Assembly (NCBI RefSeq): GCF_004684205.1
Contig: NZ_SRIO01000008.1
Location: 56,063 to 120,062 of the forward strand
DNA: 64,000 bases
Source of the DNA: Candidatus Macondimonas diazotrophica
GTDB taxonomy: Bacteria > Pseudomonadota > Gammaproteobacteria > UBA5335
Reading direction: 5' to 3'
The translations under genes were made by a program, and so were the position numbers. This document shows, piece after piece, positions 31,579 through 41,502 of this stretch; the stretch's first letter is position 1, and every line of letters starts with the position of its first letter. The notes beneath the pieces are model-generated. The model was not told the DNA's origin. It ran no database searches and saw nothing but the letters and a program-made list of their open reading frames with translations.

Positions 31579-31611
31579 GCTTATAAAGGAATCAATTTCT
31601 CTATATTAAGC
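31579..31611. promoter_or_regulatory. AT-rich imperfect dyad upstream of cysH
   Basis: In an otherwise GC-rich region, GCTTATAAAGGA and the inverted CTATATTAAGC (about 8 of 12 positions symmetric) flank ATCAATTTCT. The dyad is 73-105 bases upstream of cysH. CysB binds AT-rich sites of this general kind before sulfur-assimilation genes, but the consensus is too loose for a firm call. It may simply include the cysH promoter. Confidence 0.3.
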
Positions 31612-31631
31612 CAGAAATGTAATAAGAATGA

Positions 31632-31660
31632 CCCCGGAACATGGGCGACCTGCGCCGGGG
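31632..31660 (-). terminator. possible terminator after argG
   Basis: On the minus strand CCCCGG and CCGGGG arms (6 bp, 17-base loop) are followed by TCATTCTTATTACATTT. It lies about 75 bases beyond the argG stop. The loop is long and the T-run broken, so the call is weak. Confidence 0.3.
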
Positions 31661-31732
31661 CCAGCCGCCAGCTCGGCGCCACACAGCCGAGCCAGCCGCC
31701 CAGGATGCAGAATCACGCTAGCGCGGCACCCT

Positions 31733-32944
31733 TCAGCCGGAACCGTTCCGCCGTGCACCGATCGCCAGGCGCAAACCGTTGAGGCGGATGAATCCGGCAG
31801 CATCAGCTTGGTTGTAGGCACCGGCATCATCCTCGAAGGTCGCGATGCGTGCATCGAACAGGCTGTCAGGAGACTGCCGGCCGGCCACCGTCACATTGCC
31901 CTTGTAGAGCCGCAAACGCACGCGCCCGTTGACGCGCTCCTGGGTCGCATCGATTGCGGCCTGAAGCATGCGCCGCTCGGGACTCCACCAGTAACCGTTG
32001 TAGATGAGGCTGGCGTAGCGCGGCATCAGCTCATCTTTCAAATGGGCTTCCTCGCGATCCAGCGTCAGCGACTCGAGCGCGCGATGGGCCTTGAGCAGGA
32101 TCGTGCCGCCCGGCGTCTCATAGCATCCGCGCGATTTCATGCCCACATAGCGATTCTCCACGATGTCGGCGCGGCCGACCCCGTGAGCGCCGCCGATCTG
32201 GTTCAGATAGGCCAGCGCAGCGGCCGGTGAATAGGGCTGTCCATCGATGGCGACCAGATCGCCCCGCTCGAAATCGAGTTCGATGGACTGCGGCGCGTCG
32301 GGTGCCTGTTCGGGCGCCACCGACCAGCGCCACATGGACTCCTCGGGCTCCGCCCAGGGATCCTCCAGAACCCCCCCTTCATAGGAGATGTGCAACAGAT
32401 TCGCGTCCATCGAGTAGGGACTCTTCTTGCCCTGCCGATCGACGGGAATGCCATGCCGATCGGCATAAGCCAACAGCGTCTCGCGGCTGCTCAGATCCCA
32501 CTCGCGCCAGGGCGCGATGACGCGCAGGGATGGCTGAAGCGCCAGAACGCCGAGCTCGAAACGCACCTGATCGTTGCCCTTGCCCGTCGCGCCATGGGCC
32601 ACGGCATCGGCGCCCACTTCGGTCGCGATCTCGACCAGCCGCTTCGCGATCAGCGGCCGGGCAATGGAGGTGCCCAGAAGATATTCGCCCTCATAAAGGG
32701 TGTTGGCGCGAAACATGGGGAAGACGAAATCCCGCACGAATTCCTCGCGCAGATCATCGATATAAACTTCCTTGACGCCCATCAAACCGGCTTTCGCCCG
32801 TGCCGGTGCAAGCTCCTCACCTTGGCCAAGGTCGGCCGTGAAGGTCACCACTTCGCAGTGGTAGTGTTCCTGAAGCCACTTGAGGATCACGGAGGTATCG
32901 AGCCCCCCCGAATAGGCCAAGACCACTTTGCGGATTGTCGACAT
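31733..32944 (-). CDS. argG: argininosuccinate synthase ArgG
   Basis: Joins citrulline and aspartate with ATP in arginine synthesis; cytoplasmic. The 403-residue length is that of the short ArgG class. The PP-loop is [18 protein letters not shown], and [13 protein letters not shown] and [17 protein letters not shown] are family signatures. It is transcribed away from galE with 169 bases between the starts. No other arg gene is in view. Confidence 0.96.
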   Translation of the reverse strand: MSTIRKVVLAYSGGLDTSVILKWLQEHYHCEVVTFTADLGQGEELAPARAKAGLMGVKEVYIDDLREEFVRDFVFPMFRANTLYEGEYLLGTSIARPLIAKRLVEIATEVGADAVAHGATGKGNDQVRFELGVLALQPSLRVIAPWREWDLSSRETLLAYADRHGIPVDRQGKKSPYSMDANLLHISYEGGVLEDPWAEPEESMWRWSVAPEQAPDAPQSIELDFERGDLVAIDGQPYSPAAALAYLNQIGGAHGVGRADIVENRYVGMKSRGCYETPGGTILLKAHRALESLTLDREEAHLKDELMPRYASLIYNGYWWSPERRMLQAAIDATQERVNGRVRLRLYKGNVTVAGRQSPDSLFDARIATFEDDAGAYNQADAAGFIRLNGLRLAIGARRNGSG

Positions 32945-33113
32945 GTTGCCCTCGTTGATTCAGCAGAACCGCGGCGTTCGGCCGGATCCGACCACAGGGC
33001 TGCAATGCTAGCAAAAAGCGTGTACTCCGCGCAGGGGATCCGCATTGGGAGCTGCCGATGCTATCCTTCCACCACCAAAACACAGGGCTCCGGAATCAAG
33101 GCAACGGGCATTC

Positions 33114-34130
33114 ATGGCAAAAATGGTTTTGATTACCGGCGGTGCCGGGTATATCGGCAGCCATGTGGCACGTCAGCTTGGTCAGCGCGGCGAGTCCCTG
33201 ATCATTCTGGACGATCTGTCGACCGGTCACCTCGACAATGTGCAGCATGGGCAGCTGGTGGTAGGCGACGCCGGGAACCGCGAACTGCTGGACGACCTAC
33301 TGAGTCGCCATCCCATCGATACGGTGCTCCACTTCGCCGCCCGAACCAGCGTCCCGGATTCGGTCCGTCTTCCGCTTGAGTACTACGACACCAATACCTG
33401 CCTCATGCACACCTTGCTCTCGGCCTGCGCCAGGGCCGGTATCCAGCATTTCATGTTCTCTTCCACCGCCGCGGTCTATGCCTTGCCGGCCCTGCATCTC
33501 CCAGCCACCGAACAGAGTCCGACCGCGCCCAACAATCCCTATGGCCGATCCAAGCTGATGGCGGAATGGATGCTGCGCGATCTCTGCGCAATGACCCCCA
33601 TGCGCTACGCCATCCTGCGCTATTTCAACGTCGCCGGCAGCGCCGCAGGCGCCGGCCTCGGCCCACGCGGCCTGCAGGCCGGTCAGCTCATCAAGGTGGC
33701 GTGCGAGACCGCGTTGGGGCGGCGGCCGTTCGTGGAGGTGTTCGGCACCGACTACGACACCCCCGACGGGACCGGGATTCGCGACTACATTCACGTCGAG
33801 GATCTTGCCGACGCCCATGTACTCGCGCTGGACTATCTGCGTGCGCAAGGCGAGTCGGTGACCCTCAACTGTGGCTATGGGCAAGGCCGCAGTGTGCGCG
33901 AAGTGCTGGCCGCCGTCGGCGCCGCCAGCGGCCGCACGATTCCCACCGTCAACCGGCCGCGACGCCCGGGAGATCTGCCGCGCATGGTGGCCGACTCCCA
34001 CCGTTTGCGCGGGCTGCTGCAGTGGACGCCGCGCCACGCCGACCTGGCTACCATCGTCCGCAGCGCGCTGGACTGGGAACAGGCGCAGCCGAACCCGAGC
34101 GAACCGGCCAGCATCAGCCACACCGGCTAA
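33114..34130 (+). CDS. galE: UDP-glucose 4-epimerase GalE
   Basis: Extended short-chain dehydrogenase of 338 residues interconverting UDP-glucose and UDP-galactose. NAD-binding motif ITGGAGYIGSH, then DDLSTGH, catalytic Tyr-x3-Lys in PYGRSKLMAE, YFNVAGSAAGAGLG, and YIHVEDLADAH. The ATG at 33114 is followed directly by the NAD-binding strand; the frame is open to 33045 but the added residues are not family-like. It probably supplies UDP-galactose (or a related sugar) for the glycosyltransferase genes downstream. Confidence 0.93.
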   Translation: MAKMVLITGGAGYIGSHVARQLGQRGESLIILDDLSTGHLDNVQHGQLVVGDAGNRELLDDLLSRHPIDTVLHFAARTSVPDSVRLPLEYYDTNTCLMHTLLSACARAGIQHFMFSSTAAVYALPALHLPATEQSPTAPNNPYGRSKLMAEWMLRDLCAMTPMRYAILRYFNVAGSAAGAGLGPRGLQAGQLIKVACETALGRRPFVEVFGTDYDTPDGTGIRDYIHVEDLADAHVLALDYLRAQGESVTLNCGYGQGRSVREVLAAVGAASGRTIPTVNRPRRPGDLPRMVADSHRLRGLLQWTPRHADLATIVRSALDWEQAQPNPSEPASISHTG

Positions 34131-34494
34131 GCAGCGACACGCTGCCCGATGACCCCGAGCCTTCCATCGCCGATGCACGCCGAATGGATGTCGTGACACC
34201 GCCGCGAGATGCCCTGCTACCACCCGAACGACCGCGTCGAGCGCATCGAACCAGATCAGTGGATTGAGCAGACACCGCCCCCCGCCGCGAGCCGCCGGGC
34301 TGCGCTTACCCCGCTCTTTGTGACGGTTCAGCCGAAACCCAGGCCCACAGCCAAGGCCGCGCCGACCCGACCACCACAGACGCCCACCTGGAGCGATGGC
34401 CAGGCCGCATCGATTCGCAACCCCGTCGAACGCGTCTCCAGGGCCACCGCATAGTTCTGCCCGCCCGGATCGCCCGCCGCGTTCCCGCAGCGGT
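34131..34494 (+). other. 364-base gap between galE and glycosyltransferase genes
   Basis: An 81-codon plus-strand frame (34209-34454) is Pro/Ala-rich, matches no family I know and has no good ribosome-binding site, so it is not called. I see no terminator or repeat. The following gene is convergent. Confidence 0.4.
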
Positions 34495-35637
34495 TCAGCT
34501 CGTCAATGCCGCATAGACCGCGAGCGTCTCCTCCACCACATGCGCTTCGGTGAACTGCGCAAGTACCCGCGCACGGCCAGCCTGACCCATCCCGCCGCAG
34601 CGCGCCGGATCATCGAGCAGGGTCGTCACGGCATGGGCCAACGCGCCCGCATCGCGCGGCGGAACGAGCAGTCCGTTGACGCCGTCCTGGACGATTTCAC
34701 GACACCCCGGACGATCGGCCGCAATCAGCGCGCAGCCGCAAGCGGCCGCTTCGATCAGGATGCGCGGGACGCCCTCCCCATAGGCCGTCGGAAGGCAGAC
34801 GATGTCGGTCGCGGCCAGAATCTCCGGCATATCCTCTCGATATCCCCACCACTGCACGACGCCTTCGGCATGCCAGGCGGCGAGTTCCGATTCGCGATGG
34901 CTGTCCGGGTTGCCGGGGTCCGGCAGGCCCAGCAGCACGAACTCCGCCGCGATGCCGGCGGCCTTCAATCGGCGCGCGGCTTCGACGAACTCCAACACGC
35001 CCTTGTCGCGCAGCATGCGCGAGGCCAGCACCACGCGCGGAGGCGATGCTCCAGCGCGCTGCCCGGGCCGAAACTGGTCCGGATCGACACCGGACCCCAG
35101 CACAACGCGGGTCTTATCGGCAGCAATCATCGATTCGGCCACGAAAAAGTCCCGATCATCCGGGTTCTGGAAAATGGCGCGGCACGAGCCGCCGCCCAAT
35201 GCCAACCGGTAGGCCTGCCGCACCCCACCGCGCAGCATTCGTCCCTTCAACCCGGGCGCTGTCGTGAACACATAGCCGCGCCCTGGAATGGTGGCCACAT
35301 ACGGTGCGCCACCCGTCAGACGCGCCACCATTCCACCGTAGAGAACGGGCTTGATGGTGACCAGATGAATCAATGTCGGCTGCACCTGCCGGTAGAGCCG
35401 GCCGAGCGCCCAGAGACTACCCAGCTCGTGCGCGGGCGCCATGCCGCGGCGGGACAGCGTGAATGGATGAAAAGTGATCCGTTCCGCCTCCAACCTCCCA
35501 CGCAACGCGGCATCGACAGGAGGCGCCGCCAGATGGACGTCCCAGCCCGCGTTGCGCGCGGCGCGCGCCACCGCCAGCCGATGGGACAGAAAATAGGGCA
35601 CCGCGTTGTGCACATACAGCAGCCGCCGACCGGGCAT
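34495..35637 (-). CDS. glycosyltransferase family 4 protein
   Basis: GT-B-fold transferase of 380 residues, cytoplasmic face of the membrane. The N-terminal donor-free domain begins RLLYVHNAVPYFLSHRL, with a PTLIHLVTIKPVLYGG stretch typical of the capsular/O-antigen CapM-like group. The C-terminal GT1/4 core has VVLASRMLRDKGVLEFVEAA and the nucleotide-sugar motif CLPTAYGEGVPRILIEAAA. The ATG at 35637 has GGAGGG about six bases upstream. It points away from the other three transferases, with 91 bases between the starts. The acceptor and sugar are unknown. Confidence 0.87.
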   Translation of the reverse strand: MPGRRLLYVHNAVPYFLSHRLAVARAARNAGWDVHLAAPPVDAALRGRLEAERITFHPFTLSRRGMAPAHELGSLWALGRLYRQVQPTLIHLVTIKPVLYGGMVARLTGGAPYVATIPGRGYVFTTAPGLKGRMLRGGVRQAYRLALGGGSCRAIFQNPDDRDFFVAESMIAADKTRVVLGSGVDPDQFRPGQRAGASPPRVVLASRMLRDKGVLEFVEAARRLKAAGIAAEFVLLGLPDPGNPDSHRESELAAWHAEGVVQWWGYREDMPEILAATDIVCLPTAYGEGVPRILIEAAACGCALIAADRPGCREIVQDGVNGLLVPPRDAGALAHAVTTLLDDPARCGGMGQAGRARVLAQFTEAHVVEETLAVYAALTS

Positions 35638-35728
35638 GATTCCCTCCCCCTGGCAAACCGCGGATTCTAATCCAGTCACAGGCCGGGTCCACGCGGTAAC
35701 ATAGCGACTTTTCCGGTCGGATAAGCCC

Positions 35729-36637
35729 GTGCCCCCTCGTGTCAGCGTCGTGCTTCCCACTTACAACCGCGCCGGCGTCCTCGGCCGCGCGGTGCGCAGC
35801 GTACTCGCGCAAAGCGCGCCCGATCTCGAGCTCATCGTGGTGGATGACGCCTCCACCGATGATACGCCCCGCGTCCTGGCCGACTTCGACGACCCGCGCC
35901 TGCACGTGCTGCGCCACCACGTCCGGAGCGGCGGGGCGGCGGCGCGCAATACCGGGCTCGCCGCCGCACGCGCCGATTGGGTGGCCTTCCAGGACAGCGA
36001 CGATGAGTGGCTGCTCGACAAGCTCGCGCGCCAGCTCGACGTGGCCGCGCAGGATCCCGCGCTGGGCGCGGTCTACTGCGCCTTCGTGCGCATCAACGGC
36101 AATCGCATCACGCGCACGCCAAGCCCGAAGGTGAAACGGCGTGCGGGCTGGTTGCATGCCGACATCCTGCGCGACAGCTTCATCAGCACCCAGACCCTCT
36201 TGGTGCGGCGCGTGGCGCTGGACGCGGCGGGCGGATTCGACGCCGAGTTGCCGCGCTTCCAGGACTGGGAGCTGATGATGCGCCTGAGCCGCGAGCATCC
36301 GGTCGGCTGCGTGGATGAACCGCTGGTGATCGTGCACACCCTGCCCGATGCCATCACTGCCGATGCCGCTGCGCGGCTGCGCGCCCGGACACGCATCGTC
36401 GAACGGCACGCCCACTGGCTCACCGATTACCCGCGTACTCTGGCCGAGCATCTCTACGCCGTCGGCCACCTGCACGCCCTGGCCGGCGATACGGCCACGG
36501 CGCGACATTGGCTGCACCGTGCGGTCGCGACCGATCGCGGTTTCCTTAAAGCCTGGGCCGCCCTGGCCCTGACCGGCCTCGGCACCACGGGCTATGCGCA
36601 GGCGGCGCGGCTGCGCGGACAGTGGCGCGAAGCATGA
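35729..36637 (+). CDS. glycosyltransferase family 2 protein
   Basis: GT-A-fold transferase of 302 residues. It opens SVVLPTYNRAGVLGRAVRSV, then IVVDDASTDDTPRVL, and the acceptor-side FQDSDDEWLLDKL containing the metal-binding DxD-like acidic run. The C-terminus (HLHALAGDTATARHWL) looks helical and may be a TPR-like tail. It starts at GTG 35729 and ends inside the start of the next transferase (4-base ATGA overlap), so 35729-38666 is one three-gene unit. Confidence 0.87.
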   Translation: MPPRVSVVLPTYNRAGVLGRAVRSVLAQSAPDLELIVVDDASTDDTPRVLADFDDPRLHVLRHHVRSGGAAARNTGLAAARADWVAFQDSDDEWLLDKLARQLDVAAQDPALGAVYCAFVRINGNRITRTPSPKVKRRAGWLHADILRDSFISTQTLLVRRVALDAAGGFDAELPRFQDWELMMRLSREHPVGCVDEPLVIVHTLPDAITADAAARLRARTRIVERHAHWLTDYPRTLAEHLYAVGHLHALAGDTATARHWLHRAVATDRGFLKAWAALALTGLGTTGYAQAARLRGQWREA

Positions 36638-37596
36638 CGGTCGCGGCCACACCGACCCTCGCCATCGTCATCGTGAACTGGAATGCCGGCCCGCAACTGC
36701 GTGCCTGTCTTCAGGCCGTCGCCGCCGCCGATCAGACCCGGTTCAGCCTGAAGCGGGTGGTGGTTGTCGACAATGCCTCGACCGATGACTCGCTGATCGA
36801 TCTGCCTGACGACGCCCTGCCGCTGCTCGTCGTCCGCAACGCCGACAATCGTGGCTTCGGCGCGGCGTGTAACCAGGGTGCCCGACTGTGCTCGGCCGAC
36901 TTTCTGCTCTTTCTGAACCCCGACACGCAGGTGGAAGCGGATGCCCTCGGTCGGGCCGTTGCCCATCTATGCAGCACCGACGGAGCCCCGGCGGGCGTGT
37001 GTGGCGCCCATCTGCTGGATGCGCACGGTCGCACCCATCGCCATTGTGCCCGTCAGGCCACACCACGGCGACTGCTAGCCCACCTCAGCGGCATCGATCG
37101 CCTGGCCCCCTGGACCAGCGGCTATCTGATGCGGCGCTGGGACCATGCCGAGAGCCGCACGGTCGATCACGTAATGGGGGCGTTCTACCTCATCCGGCGC
37201 CCGCTCTTCGATGCACTCGGCGGCTTTGACGAACGCTTCTTCGTCTACCTGGAAGACCTGGACCTATCCGAGCGGGTGCGCCAGGCCGGCTGGGCCATCC
37301 ATTACCGTGCCGATGTGCGCGTGTTCCATAAGGGCGGTGGCACCTCCGAACAAATCAAGGCGCGCCGGCTCTACTACAGCCTGAATAGCCGCCTGCGCTA
37401 TGCACGCAAACACTTCAACCCGCTTGAAGCCGCCGGCATCTGGGCCGGAACGCTCCTGCTCGAGCCACCGCTGAGGCTGGGACAAGCCTTGGCGCGCGGT
37501 TCCACGGATCAGGCCAGCGAAACGCTGCAGGCCTACCGCTGGCTGCTGCGCGACCTGCCCGCCTGCTGGCACCCGCCCGGCACGCCCGTCCAATGA
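36634..37596 (+). CDS. glycosyltransferase family 2 protein, rhamnosyltransferase-like
   Basis: A 320-residue GT2 enzyme. It begins LAIVIVNWNAGPQLRACL, has VVVVDNASTDDSL and FLLFLNPDTQVEADAL, and later GAFYLIRRPLFDALGGFDERFFVYLEDLDLSERVR, the hallmark of the WbbL/rhamnosyltransferase-like subgroup. That resemblance suggests a deoxyhexose donor but does not prove it. The ATG at 36634 overlaps the stop of the previous gene by 4 bases, and the end overlaps the next gene by 4. Confidence 0.87.
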   Translation: MTVAATPTLAIVIVNWNAGPQLRACLQAVAAADQTRFSLKRVVVVDNASTDDSLIDLPDDALPLLVVRNADNRGFGAACNQGARLCSADFLLFLNPDTQVEADALGRAVAHLCSTDGAPAGVCGAHLLDAHGRTHRHCARQATPRRLLAHLSGIDRLAPWTSGYLMRRWDHAESRTVDHVMGAFYLIRRPLFDALGGFDERFFVYLEDLDLSERVRQAGWAIHYRADVRVFHKGGGTSEQIKARRLYYSLNSRLRYARKHFNPLEAAGIWAGTLLLEPPLRLGQALARGSTDQASETLQAYRWLLRDLPACWHPPGTPVQ

Positions 37597-38666
37597 AGGT
37601 CCTGCTGCTCAGCCGCTATGGCCGCCAGGGCGCCAGCACCCGGCTGCGCGCTCTGCAGTATCTGCCGCATCTCGCAAGCGATGGCATCGACGTCGCGTGG
37701 GCGCCGCTGCTGGACGATGCCTATCTCGAGGCGCTCTATGGTGCCGGACGGCGGCCGTGGCCTCAGGTCGCGCGGGCCTATGTCACGCGCCTGATGCGAT
37801 TGCTGCGCGCGCGGGATTTCGATCTGCTGTGGATCGAAAAGGAGCTGTTCCCCATGCTGCCGGCCACCCTCGAACGCCTCTTGGCGGCAGCCGGGGTAGG
37901 CTATGTCGTCGATTACGACGATGCCCTGTTTCACAACTACGACCTGCACCGCCGCGCCCTCGTGCGCCGCTTCATGGGGCGCAAGATCGACCGCGTCATG
38001 GCCGGGGCGCGACTGGTGATCGCCGGCAATGACTATCTGGCCGCGCGCGCCGAAAACGCGGGCGCCCGCTGGATCGAGCACCTGCCGACGGTGATCGATC
38101 TCGATCGCTATCCCGCCCGTCTCGATGCGCCCGCAACGCATGTTCGCCCCTTCACCATCGGCTGGATCGGTTCGCCCCACACCGCCGACTATCTCGCCGC
38201 CGTCGCCGAGCCCCTGCGCCAGCTATTGGCCTGCGGCGATGCGCGCCTGGTGCTCATCGGTGCCGGCCGCGCCGCGCCGGCGGATCTGCCGGCCGAGGTT
38301 CGGCCGTGGGCGGAAGCAGACGAGGTCAGGGACATCGGCGAATTCGATGTCGGCATCATGCCGCTGCCCGATGCGCCGTGGGAACGGGGCAAGTGTGGTT
38401 ACAAGCTGATCCAGTACATGGCCTGCGCCAAGCCCGTGGTGGCCTCGCCCGTCGGGGTGAACCATCAGCTGGTGGCGTCGGGCGTCAACGGCTATCTGGC
38501 AACGACGGCAGGCGAATGGCAGCAAGCGCTGGCGCATCTGCGCGCAGACCGCGCGCTCGGGCAGCGCCTGGGCGAGGCCGGTCGTGCCCAGATCGTCGAC
38601 CGTTATTGCCTGCAGGTAACGGCGCCGCGCCTGGCCGCGCTGCTGCGCCGCGCCGCCGGTTCGTGA
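37593..38666 (+). CDS. glycosyltransferase (GT4-like, GT-B fold)
   Basis: A 357-residue protein with N-terminal LLLSRYGRQGASTRLRA and a central VDYDDALFHNY motif typical of a little-studied GT4 branch. The C-terminal core has FTIGWIGSPHTADYL, FDVGIMPLPDAPWERGKCGYKLIQYMACAKPVVASPVG and the conserved glutamate position replaced by the GKCGYK segment usual in this branch. It is the last gene of the overlapping transferase unit. No flippase or polymerase is in sight, so it may act on a cell-surface glycan built elsewhere. Confidence 0.82.
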   Translation: MKVLLLSRYGRQGASTRLRALQYLPHLASDGIDVAWAPLLDDAYLEALYGAGRRPWPQVARAYVTRLMRLLRARDFDLLWIEKELFPMLPATLERLLAAAGVGYVVDYDDALFHNYDLHRRALVRRFMGRKIDRVMAGARLVIAGNDYLAARAENAGARWIEHLPTVIDLDRYPARLDAPATHVRPFTIGWIGSPHTADYLAAVAEPLRQLLACGDARLVLIGAGRAAPADLPAEVRPWAEADEVRDIGEFDVGIMPLPDAPWERGKCGYKLIQYMACAKPVVASPVGVNHQLVASGVNGYLATTAGEWQQALAHLRADRALGQRLGEAGRAQIVDRYCLQVTAPRLAALLRRAAGS

Positions 38667-38817
38667 GTCATCCCCACGAAGGGCCGGGTTTCTCTACAAT
38701 GAACACTGAAGACACTGGTTTGAACGGCGCTCAATCCGGTTGAATACCGGCTGGAGCCGCGCCGGACCGGTCACCTTTCGTTGCGGCTCGCACCCGCAGG
38801 TTTTGTGGAGATGATCC

Positions 38818-41502
38818 GTGTTCAAGCGCTGGGGCATTCGGGACCGCATGCTGCTGATGGCGCTGGTTCCGCCGACGCTCATCGCCCTTATCCTGGGCTT
38901 TTATGTGATCAATCTGCGCATTCAGGAGCTCGCCCAGATCCATCAGGAGAAGGGAGAGGCCCTGACCCGGCAGATGGTTCCCATGGCTCGCCATGCGTTG
39001 CTCACCGGGGATACGACGCTGCTCGCGGGCCAGATCGCGGTGATGCTCGAAACACCGAGCGTTGTCGATGTGATCATCACCAATCGTCGGGGCGAAACGC
39101 TGCTGCGTCGCAGCCGGCCGATGGAACCGCTTGCGACCGAAAACGACTCTCGGTTCAGTCGCTGGCTGCGCGATCGTGATCAGGACCAGACCCTGTTCGC
39201 CCGCACCATTGCGACCCAGGACGATGCCGACGATGTCCTGGGCGAAGTGACCATCCGCCTGTCGCGAACCCTGACCCGAATGCGGCAGATGGAGGTGCTT
39301 TTCAATGGATCCCTGATCATCGGTGTGGGACTGCTGATCAGCTATTTTCTGGCGCTCAGCACCAGTCGCGACATCGTGGTGCCCGTGTTGCGGCTGACCC
39401 GGGCCGTACGCAGCTTCCGGCGCGGCCAGCTCACCCGGCGCGTTCCAGAAGTGTCAGGCGGCGAATTGGGCACCTTGGAACGCGGCATCAACGCCATGGC
39501 TGACGCCCTCCTCGCCACCCGCCAGGATCTGCAGGGCCAGATCTATCAGTCCAACGCCGAACTGCGTACCACCCTCGAGGAGCTCGAAGTCAAGAACGTC
39601 GAGCTGGATCTGGCGCGGCGCCGCGCCGAGGAGGCCAGTCGCGTCAAGTCGCGCTTTCTGGCCAACATGAGCCACGAAATCCGTACGCCCGTCAACGGGA
39701 TTCTGGGCTTCGCGCGGCTTCTGGCCGATCAGCCTCTTCCCCCGGAATCGCATGAATACACCCAGATCATCCGACAATCGGCGGACAATCTGCTGGGCAT
39801 CATCGAGGACATCCTGGACTTTTCCCGTATCGAGGCCGGCAAGCTCAGCCTGCACCCGATGGACTTCAACCTGCACCGCCTGCTCGAGGATGTCACCGGC
39901 CTTTTGGCACCCATTGCCTTTGAAAAAGGCCTGGAATTGGTGCCTCTGGTCTACCGCGATGTCCCAGAACAGGTTCACGGAGACGCGCAACGGGTGCGCC
40001 AGGTCCTCACCAATCTGATTGGCAATGCCATCAAGTTCACGCTGTACGGCCAGATCACGGTGCGCGCCATGCTCGAGGATGACACGGCACACGGGCCGGT
40101 CATCCGCTTCACGGTGACGGATACCGGCATTGGCATCGAGCCACGCCAGCAACAGCAGATTTTCCAGCCGTTCACCCAAGTCGATGCCCGTACCACCCGC
40201 CAGTTCGGTGGAACAGGTCTTGGCCTGTTCATTTCCGAGCGGCTGGTCCGCGCCATGGACGGACAGATCGGCGTCGACAGCGCACCGGGCAAGGGTTCGG
40301 CGTTCTGGTTCACCATCCCCTTCGCATCATCCCACAGCGCGCATATCGGCGAGCCAGCAGCGCCGTCGCTGGGCGGACGGCGGGTACTGGTCTGGGATGG
40401 TTTTCCCCTGAGTCGGCTGGCCCTGCGCCATCGGCTGGAAAGCTGGGGGCTGACCGTTGAAGAGGCCGAAACGCCCCGACAGCTGCTGGAACGCGCCCAG
40501 ACCCATCCGGCGCTGATCGTGGTGGGGCTGTCGGTACAAGACCTGCTGCTGTCGGAAGTCACCAGCCAATTTGAGGCGCTCAAAGCCAGTGGCTGCGACA
40601 CTGTGGCACTGATCAATTCCCTTGATCCGGCGCAACATGCACAGATTCGCGCTGCAGGGGCCGTAGCCTGCCTGCCCAAGTTATTGCATCGTCAGGAACT
40701 GTATGCCCGCCTATGCCAGTTGCTGACCCCCGATAGTCCGTGCAACCTGGTTTCCGAACCTCCTGCCGAACCCGATGGCAATCTGGTTGGCTATCAGCTA
40801 CTGGTCGCCGATGACAATCGCATCAACCTGCGACTGCTCGCCACACTGCTGCGTCGCAACGGTGCCCAAGTGGAGGAATTCAGCGACGGACAGGGTGCCG
40901 TCGCAGCGTTCAGCCGGCATGACTATGCTGCCGTGCTGCTGGACGTGCATATGCCCATCATGAGTGGTCTGGATGCGGTTCGCGCCATGCGCCGGCTTGA
41001 AGTCGCCGGCCGCCGAACGCCGATTCTTGCGGTAACAGCGAACGCCGTGCCCGAGGACTGGGCCACCTTTCGAGAAGCCGGCATGGACGACTGCCTGGTC
41101 AAGCCGGTCGACGAAAACCAACTGCTGGCGCTTCTCGCACACCACGGAATCGGCCAATACCCCACGCCCGAACCGGATCCCGGCTCCTCACCCCTGAGCG
41201 ATGCCGGTCTGTGGACGCTGTTGCAGGAAGACCTGTCCGAACAGCGCCTTGAGCTGATCAATGCCCATCAAGCGGCCGATCGTGAACGCCTGCGTTCCAT
41301 TGCGCACAAGATCCATGGTTCGGCCGCCTTCTGCCGTCTGCCCGCGCTCAAGTCCGCGGCCAGCGCACTGGAAAATCAATTGGGCCGTCAGAACACGGGT
41401 TCAATCGATGGGGAACTGGTTCAGCAGCTGGCGCAAGCCATCACCACCACCCTGGCCAGCCTGCCCGCGTCTCAATCCGCGGCACCCCATAGCACGGCGT
41501 AG
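38818..41502 (+). CDS. barA: BarA/GacS-type hybrid sensor histidine kinase
   Basis: Tripartite sensor of 894 residues that, by homology, feeds the UvrY/GacA response regulator controlling CsrA-binding small RNAs. Order: TM1 (12-31), periplasmic sensor (about 35-160), TM2 (163-182), HAMP (183-240), coiled coil, HisKA with phospho-His286 (NMSHEIRTPVNG), ATPase with GTGLGL, a degenerate receiver-like region (about 520-640) lacking the Asp, a true receiver with Asp709 (LLDVHMP), and a C-terminal HPt domain with His830 (AHKIHGSAAF). Start is GTG at 38818 with GGAG seven bases upstream. Its 3' end overlaps the convergent acpS by 31 bases. Confidence 0.92.
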   Translation: MFKRWGIRDRMLLMALVPPTLIALILGFYVINLRIQELAQIHQEKGEALTRQMVPMARHALLTGDTTLLAGQIAVMLETPSVVDVIITNRRGETLLRRSRPMEPLATENDSRFSRWLRDRDQDQTLFARTIATQDDADDVLGEVTIRLSRTLTRMRQMEVLFNGSLIIGVGLLISYFLALSTSRDIVVPVLRLTRAVRSFRRGQLTRRVPEVSGGELGTLERGINAMADALLATRQDLQGQIYQSNAELRTTLEELEVKNVELDLARRRAEEASRVKSRFLANMSHEIRTPVNGILGFARLLADQPLPPESHEYTQIIRQSADNLLGIIEDILDFSRIEAGKLSLHPMDFNLHRLLEDVTGLLAPIAFEKGLELVPLVYRDVPEQVHGDAQRVRQVLTNLIGNAIKFTLYGQITVRAMLEDDTAHGPVIRFTVTDTGIGIEPRQQQQIFQPFTQVDARTTRQFGGTGLGLFISERLVRAMDGQIGVDSAPGKGSAFWFTIPFASSHSAHIGEPAAPSLGGRRVLVWDGFPLSRLALRHRLESWGLTVEEAETPRQLLERAQTHPALIVVGLSVQDLLLSEVTSQFEALKASGCDTVALINSLDPAQHAQIRAAGAVACLPKLLHRQELYARLCQLLTPDSPCNLVSEPPAEPDGNLVGYQLLVADDNRINLRLLATLLRRNGAQVEEFSDGQGAVAAFSRHDYAAVLLDVHMPIMSGLDAVRAMRRLEVAGRRTPILAVTANAVPEDWATFREAGMDDCLVKPVDENQLLALLAHHGIGQYPTPEPDPGSSPLSDAGLWTLLQEDLSEQRLELINAHQAADRERLRSIAHKIHGSAAFCRLPALKSAASALENQLGRQNTGSIDGELVQQLAQAITTTLASLPASQSAAPHSTA

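Noticed and set aside
34209..34454. 81-codon Pro/Ala-rich plus-strand frame
   Set aside because: No ribosome-binding site, no known motif, composition as expected from GC-rich non-coding DNA.
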